Translations under genes and position numbers: made by a program
Shown: positions 44,796 through 57,188 of the stretch, piece after piece
How the letters are laid out: each line of letters opens with the position of its first letter
How positions within the stretch are numbered: the stretch's first letter is position 1
Notes under the pieces: generated by a model
Databases searched by the model: none
Told to the model about the DNA's origin: nothing
Seen by the model: only the letters and a program-made list of their open reading frames with translations
Source of the DNA: Asterias rubens
Lineage: Eukaryota; Echinodermata; Asteroidea; Forcipulatida; Asteriidae
DNA length: 64,000 bases
Assembly (NCBI RefSeq): GCF_902459465.1
Contig: NC_047077.1
Coordinates: 4,278,001-4,342,000 of the forward strand
Reading direction: 5' to 3'

Positions 44796-47700
44796 CCTGA
44801 ACATGCATTAAATTTTGCTATACAGTGCAAAAAAGCTGAAGCATTGTGCACCTATCAAACTTTGCCTGAAAATACAACACATTTTGCCCTAAAATGCACC
44901 AAGGCTTAATCCTTGTGCACCTATCAAATACTGCCTGAAAATGCAACAAATGTTGCCCAATAATGCAACCAGGGCTTATCCTTGTGTATCTATCAAACTT
45001 TGCCCTAAAATGCAACAAATTTAGCCTTGTGTACCTAACAAATTTGCCTGAAAATGCAATAAATTTTTCCCTAAATGGTAACAAGGCTATAGTCTTGTAT
45101 GCCTATCAAACTTTGCCATTAGATGCGACAAAGCTGAAGCCTTGTGTACATATCAATTTTCGCCCTAAAATGCAACAAATTTCGCCCTACAACGCAAAAA
45201 AAGGGTATAGGCATTGTGCCCGAAATGTCAACAAGTTTTGCCCTAAAATGCAACAAGGCTTAAGCATTATGTATCTATCAAATTTCGCCCTAAAATACAT
45301 CAAAGTTTGTGTGTACCTATCAAATTTCGCTCCAAGATGCAACAAATTTGCTCTAAAATGCCCCCCTTATAAATGCAGCAACTTTCACCCTATAAGAACA
45401 TTTTATTAGTTTGTAACTCACCATTATCATGTCTCATGGCAACCTCTCCCCGTGTCGTGCCTCATCACCCAACTGTCTGGATAATGAAATAGTTATGACA
45501 TCTTGACTGTGAGAGCGCTCTACCAAGATTATCCCTGTCAGCTGAAAGTGAAAAGGAGATTGTGTACAGCATTATTAAGGTAGCTTCCCTTGAGTATAGA
45601 CTTGTGTATCTATCCAATTTTGCCCTAATATGCAACAAATTTAGCCTTGTGTACCTATCAAATTTTATGTGAACATGCAACAAATTTAGCCCTAAAATGC
45701 AACAAGGACCTGTGTATCTATCAAATTTCGCCTTTAAATGCAACAAGGGTATAATAGGCATTGTGCACCTACCAACGTTTGCACTAGATTTCAACAAACT
45801 TTGCCCTTAATTGCAACAAGGTCTATGTAGCTATCAAACTTTGCCTGAAAATGCAACAAATTTTGCTTTAAAATGCTACAAGGCTGTATGTGCACCTATC
45901 AAATTCGCCTGAGAATGCAAAAAATTTTGCCCTAAAATGCTATAAGCCTGTGTACCTATCATGTTTTGCCTGAAAATGCGATAAATTTTTCCCTAAAAGA
46001 CAACAAGGCTATAGTCTTGTATGCCTATCAAACTTTGCCATTAGATGCAACAAAGCTGAAGCCTTGTGTAAATATCAATTTTGCCCTAAAATGCAACAAA
46101 TTTCGCCCTAAAATGCAAAAAAGGGTATAGGCATTGTGCACGAAATTTCAACAAGTTTTGCCCTAAAATACAACAAGGCTAAAGCATTTTGTATCTTTCG
46201 AATTTCGCCCTAAAATACATCAAAGTTTGCCCTAAAATGCAACAAGGCTATAGCCTTCTGCACCTATCAAATTTCGCCCTAAAAGGCATCGAAGTTTGCC
46301 CTAAACGCAACAAGGCTGTAGCCTCGTGTACCTATCAAATTTCGCCCCAAGATGCAACAAATTTGCTCTTAAATGCAGCAACTTTCACCCTAAAAGAACA
46401 TTTTATTAGTTTGTAACTCACCATAATCATGTCTCATTGCAACCTCTCCCTGTGTCGTGCCTCATCACCCAGCTGTCTGGATATTGAATAAGTTATGACA
46501 TCTTGACTGTGGAAGCAGACTACCAAGATTATCCCTGTCAGCTGAAAGTAAAAAGGAAACTGTGTACATCATTACTGAGGCAGCTTCCCTTGAGTATAGC
46601 CTTCTATACCTAACAAATGTTGCCCTAAAATGCAACAAATGTTGCCCTAAAATGCAACAAATTTTGCCCTAAAATGCAACAAATTTTGCCCTAAAATGTA
46701 ACAAGCCTTGTGTACCTAACAAATGTTGCCTTAAATTTCACCAAGGCCATAGACTTGTGTGCCTATCAAATTCGCCCTAAAATGCACCACATGCTGCTTT
46801 CAAATGCAACAAATTTTGCCCTAAAAAGCAACAAGTCTTTAGCTTTGTGTAAGCCTTGAGTACCTGTAAAATTTTGCCATACAATGCAAAAAGGCTGAAG
46901 CATTGTGCACCTATCAAACTTTGTCTGAAAATACAACAAAATTCGTCCTAAAATGCTATAAGCCTGTGGTACCTATCAAATTCGCCCTAAAATCCAACAC
47001 ACTTTTCCCTAAAATGCAACAAGGGTATAAGCATTGTGCATCTATCAAATGTTGTACTTAATTTCAACAAACTTTGCCCATAAAATGCAACAAGGCTTAA
47101 GACTTGTGTAAGCCATGTGTACCTATAAAATGTTGTCTGAAAATGCAACAAATTTTGCCAAAAAAATTCAACCAGAGACTAGCCTTGTGTATCTACCAAA
47201 TTTTGCCTGTATTTCAACAATTTTGGCCTTACAATGCAATAAGGCCGTAGCCATGTGTGCCTATCAAATTTCGCCCTAAATGCAACAAATGTTGCCCTAA
47301 AATTTAACAAGGCCTTGTGTACCTAAAAAATGTTGCCCTAAAATGCAACAAACTTTGCCTGAAATGCAACAAGGCTTTACCCTCATGTACCTATCAAGTT
47401 TTGCATGAAAATGCAACAAATTTGGCCCTAAAATGCAAGAAGGCTGAATGCCTTCTGTACCTATCAATTATCACTCTAAAATGTAACAATTTTTTTCCAA
47501 AAATGCAACAAGGCTTAAGCCCTGTTTGCCTGAAAATTCAACAAATTTTGCCCTAAAATGCTACCCTAAAATGCAATAAATTTTGCCCTTAAAGGCATTT
47601 CCTAGTTTGTAACTCACCATAATCATGTCTCATGGCAACCTCTCCCTAAATGCATTAAATTTTTCCCGAAAATGCGACAAGGTTAAATTCTTGTGTACCA

Positions 47701-48993
47701 AACAAACTTCGCCCTAAAATGCTACAACATTTGCCATAAAATGCAACAAGGTGGTAGTCTTGTAGACCTATAAAACTTTGACAAAAAGTGTGACAAATTT
47801 TGTCCTAAAATGCAACAAATCTTTGCCCTAAAATGCAACATAAAGCCTTGTGTACCTATCAAATTTCACCCTAAAATGCAACAAATTTTGCCCCTATCAC
47901 ATTTTGCCTGAAAATGCAACAAATTTCACCCTAAAAGAACATTTTATTAGTTTGTTACTCACCATTATCATGTCTCATGGCATCCTCTCCCTGTGTCATA
48001 CCTCATCACCCAACTGTCTGGATCTTCAATTAGTTATGACATCTTGACTGTGAGAGCAGACTACCAAGATTATCCCTGTCAGCTGAAAGTGAAAAGGAAA
48101 TTGTGTACATCATTATTAAGGCTGTATGGATATTGAATAAGTTGAGTAGACTACCAAGATCATCCCTGTCAGCTGAAAGTAAAAAAGGAAATTATGTACA
48201 GCATATAGCCTTGTGTACCTATCATATTTTGCACTAAATTTTAACAATGCCATAGCCTTGTGTACCTTTCAAATTTTGCCTGAAAATGCAACAAACTTTT
48301 TCCCAAAATGTAACAAGGTCTTGTGTACCTAACACAATGGTATAGACGTGTGGACATATCAAAGGATCAACAACATTTTTACAAATTTTGCCCCAAAATG
48401 CATCAGATGGCTTAAGCCTTGTGTAAGCCTTGTGTACCTATAAAATGTTGCCTGAAAAAGCAACAAATTTTGCCGTGAAAAGCAACAAGGCTGTATCAAA
48501 CTTTTCCTGAAAATGCAACAAATTTAGCCCTTCAAATACAACAAATTTGGCCCTAAATTTCAAACAAGGCTATAGCCTTGTGAACCTATCAAATTTTGCC
48601 TGAAACAAACAAATTTGGCCCTAAAATGCTACAAGGCCTTGTGTAGCTATCAAATATTGCCCTAAAATGCAACAAATTTTGCCCTAAAATGCAATAAGGC
48701 TGTAGCCTTGTGCACCTATCAAATTTTGCCTGAAAATGCAACAAATTTTACCCTCAAAAACAACAAATTTGGCCCTAAAACATGTGTAAAATGCAACAAG
48801 ACCTGTGTACCTATCAAATTTCGCCTGAAAATGCAACAAATTTTGCCCTAAAATGCAACAAGGCTGTAGCCTTGTGTACCTATCAAATTTCGCCTTAGAA
48901 TGCATCACACTTTGCCTTAAAATTAACAAGCTTTTATTTAGCCTTGTGTATACCTATCAAATTCGCCTTAAAATGCAACAATTTTTGCCGTAA

Positions 48994-49118
48994 AGCCCGG
49001 TTCATACTTCCTGCGAATGCAAATGCGATACGAATGTTGACGTCGCAACGAAATTCGCACTGAGTTGAGCCGTGTTCAACTCACTCGCTTTGCATTCGCA
49101 GGAAGGATGAACCGTGCT
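48994..49118. mobile_element. Short MITE with ~30-bp TIR and TAA duplication
   Basis: 125 bp. Ends AGCCCGGTTCAT...CTTCCTGCGAATGC and the inverse GCATTCGCAGGAAG...ATGAACCGTGCT match over about 30 bp with two mismatches. TAA flanks both sides (48991-48993, 49119-49121). A 3-bp TAA duplication fits the PIF/Harbinger group. It lies inside the satellite. Confidence 0.8.
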
Positions 49119-52100
49119 TAAAATGCAACAAATTTTGCCCAAAAAGGCAACAAGGATAGTCCAACAAATTTGCAAGGCCAACAAATTTGCTCTTAAATAA
49201 GCACAAGGCCTTGTAAACTTGACAAATTTTGCTCTGAAATAAGCACAAGGCTGTGGCCTTGTGTACCTATCAAATTTTGCCCTAAAAGGCAACAAATTTT
49301 GCCCTAAAATGCAACAAGGCCTCGTGAACCTAAAAAATGTTGCCCTAAATGCAACAAATTTTGCCTAAAAATGTCACAAATTCGACCATAAAATGCCACA
49401 AGACTAAATAAATGCCTTGTTTACCTATCAAATATTGCCCTAAAATGCATCATTTTTTTCCAAAAATGCAACAACTTTTTTAGCCTTGTGTACCTATCAA
49501 ATATTGCCTGAATATTTCAACAAATTCTGCCCTGAAATGCCACCCTAAAATGCAACACATTTTGGCCTCAAATGCATTAAGCCTTTAGCCTTTTGTACCT
49601 ATCAAATTTCACCCTAAAAAGAACATTTTATTAGTTTGTAACTCACCATAATCATGTCTCATGGCAACCTCTCCCTGTGTCATACCTCATCACCCAACTG
49701 TCTGGATATTGAATAAGTTATGACATCTTGACTGTGAGAGCAGACTACCAAGATTATCCCTGTCAGCTGAAAGTGAAAAGGAAATTGTGTACATCATTAT
49801 TAAGGTAGCTTCCCTTGAGTTAATATAGCCTGGTGTACCTACATTATCTTATCTAGTGTATCATATTTCGCCCTAAAAGGTAGCAAGGCCTAAGCCTTGT
49901 GTACCTATCAAATTTGCCCTACAATACAACAAATTTTGCCCTAAAATGCTACAAGGCTTTAAAAGCCTTGTGTACCTATCAGAGTTTGCCTGAAAATGCA
50001 AAAAGTTTGGCCCAAAAATGCCACCAGCCTTGTGTATCTATCAAATTGTGCCTGTATTTCAACAATTTTGCCCTAAAATGCAACAAGGCTATAGCCATGT
50101 GTACCTCTCCAATTTCGCCTAAAATGCAACAAATTTTGCCCTAAATTGCAACAAGGCCTTGTGTAGCTATCAATTTTTGCCTCAAAATGCAACAAGGCTG
50201 TAGCTTTGAGTACCCATTAAATCCGCCCTAAAGTGCAACACAAAAATGTAACAAGGCATTGTGAACCTAACAAATGTTGGTTTAATTTTCAACAAGGCCA
50301 TAGCCTTGTGTACCTTTCAAATTTTATCATAAAATGAAACAATTTTTGCAGTAAAATGAAACATATTTTGCCCTAAAATGCAACAAGGCTAAACCCTTGT
50401 GTGACTATCAAATTTCGTCCTAAAATGCAACAAATTTTGCCCTAAAATGCAACAAGGCCTTGTGTACTTAAAGATACCCTAAATGCAACAGATTTTGCCC
50501 TAAAATGCAACAAGGTTTTAGGCATGTGTACCTATTAAATTTTGCCTGAAAATTTCAACAAATTTTGCCCTTAAATGCTACCCTAAAATGCAACAAATTT
50601 AGCCCTCAAATGCATAAAGCCTAGCCTTGTGTACATAATAAGAACATTTTACTGGTTTGTAACTCACCATAATCATGTCTCATGGCAACCTCTCCCTGTG
50701 TCATGCCTCATCACCCAGCTGTATGGATATTCAATTAGTTATGACATCTTGACTGTGAGATCGAACTACCAAGATTATCCCTGTCAGCTGAAAGTAAAAA
50801 TGAAATTGTGTACAGCATTATTTAGGCAGCTTCCCTTGAGTAAGTATAGCCTTGTGTATTTTGCCCTAAAATGCAACAAATTTTGGCCTAAAGTGCACAG
50901 ATTTCGCCTAATATGCAACAAATGTGGCCCAAAAATGCAACCAGTGCCTAGCCTTGTGTACCTATCAAATTTTATCTGAAAATGGACAAAGTTCCCTAAA
51001 ATGTAACAAGGCCTCGAGTACCTAACAAATGTTGCCCTAAATTTCAACAAGGCCATAGCCTTGTGTACATACCAGATTTTGAGTAAAATGCAACACATTT
51101 TGCTTTAAAACGTATCAAGGCCTTCTGTACCTGATGTCGCCCTAAAAAGCAACAAATTTTGCCCTAAAATGTAACATGGCCTTAGCTTTGTGTACCTATC
51201 AAATTCACCCTAAAATGCAACTATTTTGCCCTTAAACGCAACATGGGTGTAGGCATTGTGCACCTATCAAATGTTGTACTTAATTTCAACAAATTTTCCC
51301 CTAAAATGCAACAAGGCTTAAGCCCTGTGTAAGCCCTGTGTACCTATAAAATGTTGCATGAAAATGCAACACATTTTGCCCTACAATGCAACAAGGCTGT
51401 ATGTAGCCCTGTGCACCTGTCAAACTTTGCCTGAAAATGCAACAAATTTTGCCCAGAAATGAAACCAGGTCCTAGTCTTGTGTACATGTACCTATCAAAT
51501 TTTGTGTGAACATGCAACAAATTTTGCCCTAAAATGCAGCAAGGGTATAGGCATTGTGCAACTATCAAATTTTGCACTTATTTTCAACAAATTTTGCTCT
51601 AAAATGCAACAAGGCCTTGTGTAGCTATCAAACTTTGCCTGAAAATTCAACAAATTTTGCCCCAAAATGCAACCAGGGCTTAGCCTTGTGTACCTACAAA
51701 TGTTGTCCTAAATTTCAACAAGGCCAGCCTTGTGTATATAACCTATCCAAATTTTGCCTGAAAATGCAAGAAATTTTGCCTTTAACTGCAAAAGATTTTG
51801 CCCTAAAATGCATCAAAGACAAGGCCTTGTGTAGCTATCAAATTTTGCCTTAAATTTTGTCAATTTTTTGCCCTAAAATGAAACAAGGTGATAACCTTGT
51901 GTACTTATCAACATTGTTCTAAAATGCAATAAATTTTGCCCTAAAATGTAACACCTTTTGCCATAAAATGTAGCAAGGCATTATGAACCTAACAAATGTT
52001 GGCCTAAATTTCAACAAGGCCATAGCCTTGTATACCTATTAAGTGTTGCCCTAAAATGCAATAAAATTTTGTCCTAAAGTGCAACAAGGTTTAAGCCTTG

Positions 52101-53070
52101 TGCACCTATCCGATTTGCCTGAAAATGCAAGCAATTTGGCCCCAAGATGCATCCAGGGACTATCAAATTTTTCTTGTCTTTCAAACATTTTGCCTTAAAA
52201 TGCAACAAGACTATAGCCACATGTACCTATCAAGTTTCGCCCTAAAATGCAACAAATTTTGCCCTAAAATGCAACAAGGCTTACGCCTTATGTACCTATC
52301 AAACTTTGCCTGAAAGTGCAACAAATTATTTCGCCCTAAAATTTTGCCCTAAAATCAACAAGGCTTTATTTAGCCGTGTAGCCGTTAGCTGTGTATCAAA
52401 GCCGCCCTAAAATGCAACACATTTTGCCATAAAATGTAACAAGGCATTGTGTACCTGACAAATGTTGGCCTATTTTTGAACAAGGACACAGACTTGTATA
52501 CCTCAAAATAATTGCCAAAAAATGCAATAACATTTTGCTCTACAATGCAACAAGGCTAAAGACTTGTGTACCTATCAAACCTCGCCCTAAATAGCAACAA
52601 ATTTTGCCGTAAAATGCAACAAGGCTGTAGCCTTGTGTATCAAAATTTGCCCTAAGATGCATTAAGCCTATAGACCTGTGTACGTATCAAATTTCACCCT
52701 AAAAGAACATTTTATTAGTTTGTTACTCACCATTATCATGTCTCATGGCATCCTCTCCATGTGTCATACCTCATCACCCAACTGTCTGGATCTTCAATTA
52801 TTATGACATCTTGACTGTGAGAGCAGACTACCAAGATTATCCCTGTCAGCTGGAAGTGAAAAGGAAATTGTGTACATCATTATTAAGGCATCTCCCCATG
52901 AGAAGTTACTATTATAATTAACAATGATAATATTAAGGTAAAACATCACAGTTATTGAAGTCTTATACAGAGCACGTTTCTACCAACAAGGTACTCAAGG
53001 CGCTTAGTTTATCCAAACTTATAGAGAAAAATAGGTTATTGAAGTAATCAATTCTGAGACCCAAATATGT

Positions 53071-53275
53071 AGCACCCTGTAAGGGTTTACAAGGTGCTCT
53101 GGCCCAATCAGAGATCACAGCCAGGAACAACAGGGGCGAACCCCTTCTCTTTTCGAGAAGTGAAGTGTCTTGCTTTAAGGACACAGGTGTCACAACTGGG
53201 ACTCAAACCAACACTCTGCTGATCAGAAACACCAAAGTTTGTATTCGGTGCTCTTAACTGCTTAGCCACGACACT
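53071..53275 (-). mobile_element. tRNA-derived SINE, copy 2 (head intact)
   Basis: On the minus strand: GTCGTGGCTAAGCAGTTAAG (A-box region, plus about 53250-53270), a long variable-arm-like stretch with TTTCTGATCAGCAGAG, then GTTTGAGTCCC (decayed B box, plus about 53199-53209). Next come GTGACACCTGTGTCCTT, the GAAAAGAGAAGGGGTTCGCC body, and the AGCACCTTGTAAACC tail stem. Same family as 22369-22628, but it lacks the middle GGGACGTAAAGC part. The long spacing between boxes suggests a class II tRNA ancestor (Leu-like). Confidence 0.82.
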
Positions 53276-53503
53276 TCCAGAACATGCAGAACATACAGTT
53301 TTTTAAGTTGAGTCTGAGGTAATTGATCTACAGTAATATAAAAATGTGACTCATGATCGTGGAAGTAGATGGAACTGTTATGTCTTTAATTTAAAGGCAT
53401 TAGTAAAGGCTACCACAGGTAAGAGTGGGAATACATTTCCGTGATCATGTATCTGTTTTTAGGGAGAGATTTGTGTTCAAGTCTAGTCTTGGTTTACCTT
53501 TCA

Positions 53504-53854
53504 AGGCAGTGGACACTATTGGTAATTACTCAAAATAATTATTAGCATAAAACCTTACTTGGTAACGAGTAATGGGGATAGGTTGATAGAAACGGCTCTC
53601 TCTGAAGTGATGTAGTTTTCGAGAAAGAAGTCGTTTTCCCTGAATGTAATTTCAAAACTTTAGATTTAGAATTTGAGGTCTCAAAATCAAGCATCTGAAA
53701 GCACACAACTTCATGTGACAAGGTTTTTTTTCTTTCATTGTTATCTCGCAACTTCAACGCTCAAATTTTCACAGGTTTGTTATTTTTTCCGTATGTTGAA
53801 ATACACCAGGTGAGAAGACTGGTCTTTGACAATAACCAATAGTGTCCAGTGTCT
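53504..53854. mobile_element. TTAA-flanked MITE, family A, copy 2 (inverted)
   Basis: Starts AGGCAGTGGACACTATTGGT and ends CCAATAGTGTCCAGTGTCT, with TTAA at 53855-53858 and a decayed TTCA at 53500-53503. The interior matches copy 1 on the opposite strand (GAGGTCTCAAAATCAAGC, TTTCGAGAAAGAAGT). About 351 bp, noncoding. Confidence 0.85.
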
Positions 53855-53966
53855 TTAATACCAGATTTATAAGCATTATCATGAAAATACTACACAACTT
53901 GATACCTACGTTTCTAAAAACATAAATAATGCACGGTTAGAATCCCACCCAAGTAGCATGCTTTAA

Positions 53967-54783
53967 AGGGACACACCGGCCGAATTGGGCTATTTGGGCT
54001 ACAAAATAGACTAAGAAATGAATTCAGCAGTCTTCCAGGAATGAAGAAGAACAGTCCCTAAAAAAATCATCAAATTTGGCCGTTTTTGAGCATTTTAAAA
54101 CAAAAACTTAGGTCGCGTGATTGTTCTAACCAAAAAGTGGTACAAACAATCACGTGACCTTCCGGGCTAGTTTTACTTCCAGCCGTCAAAAAGTAACTTA
54201 CCAAACCAAATTTAAATCTTTTTTTTTTACAAAATTATTAACGAGTAATTGACGAAAAAGATCATGTATTTGAAAAATCTCACGCATAGCTGGCCTCTGG
54301 ACTTGGCATCGATCGCATTCCAAACTGCATCATGCCTATGCATTGCAGTAGTATGCCTAGTTTGTGCCAGGAATGCTTTATTTACCCATCATTTTTGGGG
54401 TTAGTTTGTTGTTTTATTCGTGACGATCTTTGGATGTACGTCGAAGCACGACTACCTACACCGTCGAAGGATTTGCCTGATCCGTATATGCTGGTTGTTT
54501 ATAATTTATGAATAGACTGGATCCTTATGCTGCGCGTAGTAAAATGTTGCTATTAACAAAGCACCAGTCTACTTACAACGTTGTGCGACAATGTCACGAA
54601 GATTTGACATTTGCAACAGCTGGAAACACGTACACGCTGGCCTTTTGCCGCTTTTGGGTTTTTTAATCATTTTTAGCTAATTACGTGACATTTTGATAAT
54701 TTTTTTTACAGCAACCATCTATAAATACATTATTGATGATTCTACAGCCCTAAATTGCGTAAACGGTGAGCCGGTGTGTCCCT
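53967..54783. mobile_element. TTAA-flanked element, family B, complete copy
   Basis: 817 bp with ends AGGGACACACCGGC and GCCGGTGTGTCCCT, directly flanked by TTAA (53963-53966; 54784-54787). The interior holds an inverted pair (GGTCGCGTGATTGTT / AACAATCACGTGACC region, about 54112-54164). No long open frame. piggyBac-type target choice; nonautonomous. Confidence 0.88.
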
Positions 54784-54859
54784 TTAAGGGATGTTTTTCA
54801 TTTGCAATTAATTTTCCAATGCCAAACAATTGCAAAGGAAAAATGGTCCGCTGTGGGTC

Positions 54860-55860
54860 CATCACCGGCCCTCTGTCTTCCCTCTGTTGGATGTTGTCGA
54901 CAATGGACAAACAGTGAGCGAGAAGATGTTTGTGCCGACAATCTTCTAGTGGCAGTCCTCTGATGGTCGGCCATTGGCCCTCTGTCGGCTGCCGACAATG
55001 GCCCACCAGTGAGTCATCAAACGTTTGTGCCGGCGGTCTGCTTGTGGCAGCACTCTTATGGTCCATCATTGGTCCATCATCGACCCTCCGTCGGCTGTCG
55101 ACAATGGACAACCAGCAAGCCATCGGACGCTTTTGTCGGCGGTCCGCTAGTGGCAACCCCTTTGATGGTCTGTCATCTGCTCTCTGTCAGCTGTCGGCAA
55201 TGGACAACCAGCGGTCATTTGTGCTGGCAATCTGCTAGTGGCAGCCCTCTAATCGGACAGTGAACCACCGGCGAGTCACTGGTCATTTGTGTCAGCAATC
55301 CACTAGCGGAAGGCCTCTGATGGTCCGCCATTGGTCAATTACTTGTCCTCTGTCAGCTGCCGACGATGGACCACCAGTGAGCCGGCAAACGGCGGTCCGC
55401 TCTATTGGTCCATCCTTGGCCCTCTGCCAGCTGCCGATGGTGGACAAACAGCGAGCCAGCAGACTTTTGTGCCGGCAAGCAGAAGCCCTCTATTGGTCCG
55501 CCGTTGGTCCATCCCCATTGGCCCTCTGTCGGCTGCTGATGATGGACCACCAGCAAGCCAGCGGACTTTTGTGCCGGTGGTCTGCTCATGACAGCCCTCT
55601 GATGGTCCGCCGTTGGTCCATCGTCTGCCCTCTGTCGGTTGCCAAAGGTGGACCACCAGCAAGAAAGCGGATGTTTGTGCTGGCATTCTGCAGGTGGCAG
55701 CCCACTGATCCAACAGTGAACCACCAGCGAATAAGCAGACTTTTGTGCTAATGGTCTTCTAGAGGCAGCACTCTAACGGTCTGCCAATGGCCCATCAATA
55801 GCCCTCTGTCAGCTGCCGATGATGGACCACCAGCGAGTCAGCGAATCATCAAACTACTGA
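54860..55860. repeat. GC-rich ~105-bp minisatellite
   Basis: About nine or ten degenerate units include CCCTCTGTCGGCTGCCGA, GATGGACCACCAGCGAG, TTTGTGCCGGCGGTCTGCT and GGCAGCCCTCTGATGGTCC. Landmark CCCTCTGTC occurs near 54978, 55083, 55180, 55348, 55413, 55519, 55627 and 55803. Unit length is not divisible into a stable frame, so the 163-codon frame at 55260-55751 shifts phase among units. I regard it as chance. Confidence 0.88.
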
Positions 55861-56373
55861 AAGATTATAATTATTTGCTACCTGACAACTAATCAAATGT
55901 AAGGTAAAGATCAAGTACATAAAATGTCTTGGTTGGAGTTAGTTCAACGAATAATACTGACTTGAAAAGAAATTAGCAAATACGTTGCTGAAAAAGGTAA
56001 TTAAAATACTTGATTGAATTGGGTGCGCATTTCAACAGGTCTCATTCTTTACATATATGTTGTTAAATTATGAAAGAAAATTAACAAATGTATTGATCAG
56101 GTCAGCATAAAGCTTTAAATTAATGTTTGGTACATACATGATATGCCTCAATTTGTACCATGAGCTACTCATAAAGATAAGCTTTTAGCTGACCATTTTC
56201 AACTACACTGTACTTGACAATTCATTTTATACAAAATATTTGTCCTCGAAAACGATCATTACAAAATTACAAACAAATCGTTCACAGCAGAATTAAAAAA
56301 GAGAGGTCATGCAGGGAAAGTTGTCATAAAGTGCCTCTGCATGGACTGATGATTTTAATAGTTCAAGTGAAAA
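55861..56373. other. No gene seen; AT-rich
   Basis: AT-rich DNA after the minisatellite, with no recognisable repeat or coding signature. Confidence 0.4.
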
Positions 56374-56841
56374 CTATAGAATGTAAGCAACATTCTTCAA
56401 ATTATATAAATATTGATCTAACAAACAAATATGTAACAGTGTCCACAGCTCCAGCCAGCCAGAAAGAATGCACAAGTGATGCTTGTGATGTGTTGTCAAC
56501 ACAAGCAAATCCTGGTAATGCTCGCTCTCGAGAGAGGAGTAAGGTCCCCATCTATCATTTGTCATAACTGACTGCATTGGGTCAATGCACACTTGATCCA
56601 ACGGCACCTTTTGTTTCCCTGCAGCTGGCCCTGTGCAACGCTTGTAAGTCTTCTTGGTCAGCTGCAGGGAATCCCCTGCAGAGGGAAGATCCAATACTTT
56701 GATCATGTCCCATTGCACCAGACGCAGTAATGTTTCCTTTATGGACAACCGCCGCAATTGGGTGACTTCGTCTCCTTCCCCGGCAGACTCACCTAAGCAT
56801 GACCAGGAACTGTCAAGATCACCAGGCGGGACCAACGGCAC
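56374..56841 (-). CDS. Possible exon or transposon remnant, unrecognised
   Basis: A minus-strand frame of 155 codons with protein-like composition in its first half (EGDEVTQLRRLSIKETLLRL, then VQWDMIKVLDLPSAGDSLQL). The second half looks less coding. No known domain. No clear splice sites were established, and neighbours are repeats. It could be an exon of a host gene, a mobile-element leftover, or chance. Confidence 0.2.
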   Translation of the reverse strand: MPLVPPGDLDSSWSCLGESAGEGDEVTQLRRLSIKETLLRLVQWDMIKVLDLPSAGDSLQLTKKTYKRCTGPAAGKQKVPLDQVCIDPMQSVMTNDRWGPYSSLESEHYQDLLVLTTHHKHHLCILSGWLELWTLLHICLLDQYLYNLKNVAYIL

Positions 56842-56954
56842 AGTGTCACAGTCCTATAATGAGCAACTCCCTCTGATGATGATGAGTGGAGGCTTAATGG
56901 CAGTGGAGAGTTTGGCACACTGCTAATAAACTGTGTGCAGCAGCAGTGCTAAGC

Positions 56955-57180
56955 TTGGGCGATATTGATTTATTTTTTTCACGATATATCGCCGACACTA
57001 TATCGCGATATTCGATATAATCACGATTAATTAAATTTGACATCATCAGTCTTCAAACTCCCAGTGAAAGTTGTAGAAGAGACAGCCATAGCATAAGAGA
57101 GGTGTTCTAATGACCTATTATTCTGGTTTTACTCCAAATTAGTATCGCGATATTCGATAATATATTGTGGTATCGCCCAA
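56955..57180. mobile_element. hAT-like MITE with GGGCGATA ends
   Basis: 226 bp. Ends TTGGGCGATA and TATCGCCCAA, with subterminal TATCGCGATATTCGAT words near both ends. Flanks GCTAAGC (56948-56954) and GCTTAAGC (57181-57188) look like an 8-bp duplication with one base lost on the left, the length used by hAT transposases. Confidence 0.75.
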
Positions 57181-57188
57181 GCTTAAGC

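Larger units (their letters stand above)
41925..52700 (-). repeat. Diverged relative of the 70-bp satellite, opposite orientation
   Basis: About 10.7 kb is built of CAACAAGGCTATAGCCTTGTGTACCTATCAAATTTTGCCC-type words and AAATGCAACAAATTTTGCCC spacers. This is the inverse strand of the 36.6-40.5 kb satellite, with many substitutions and variable spacing. The central palindrome is often lost (GGCTTAAGCC, GGCCATAGCC or just GGCCTTG). Open frames translate as CNKF/LSNFALK-type repeats and are not genes. It is punctuated by the spacer cassettes listed separately. Confidence 0.85.

Noticed and set aside
42750..52313. Many 60-150-codon frames (CNKFALK / LSNFALK repeats)
   Set aside because: These are translations of the degenerate satellite and occur in many phases.
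55260..55751. A 163-codon gene
   Set aside because: It lies entirely in the 105-bp minisatellite, with shifting phase among units and comparable frames on the other strand.
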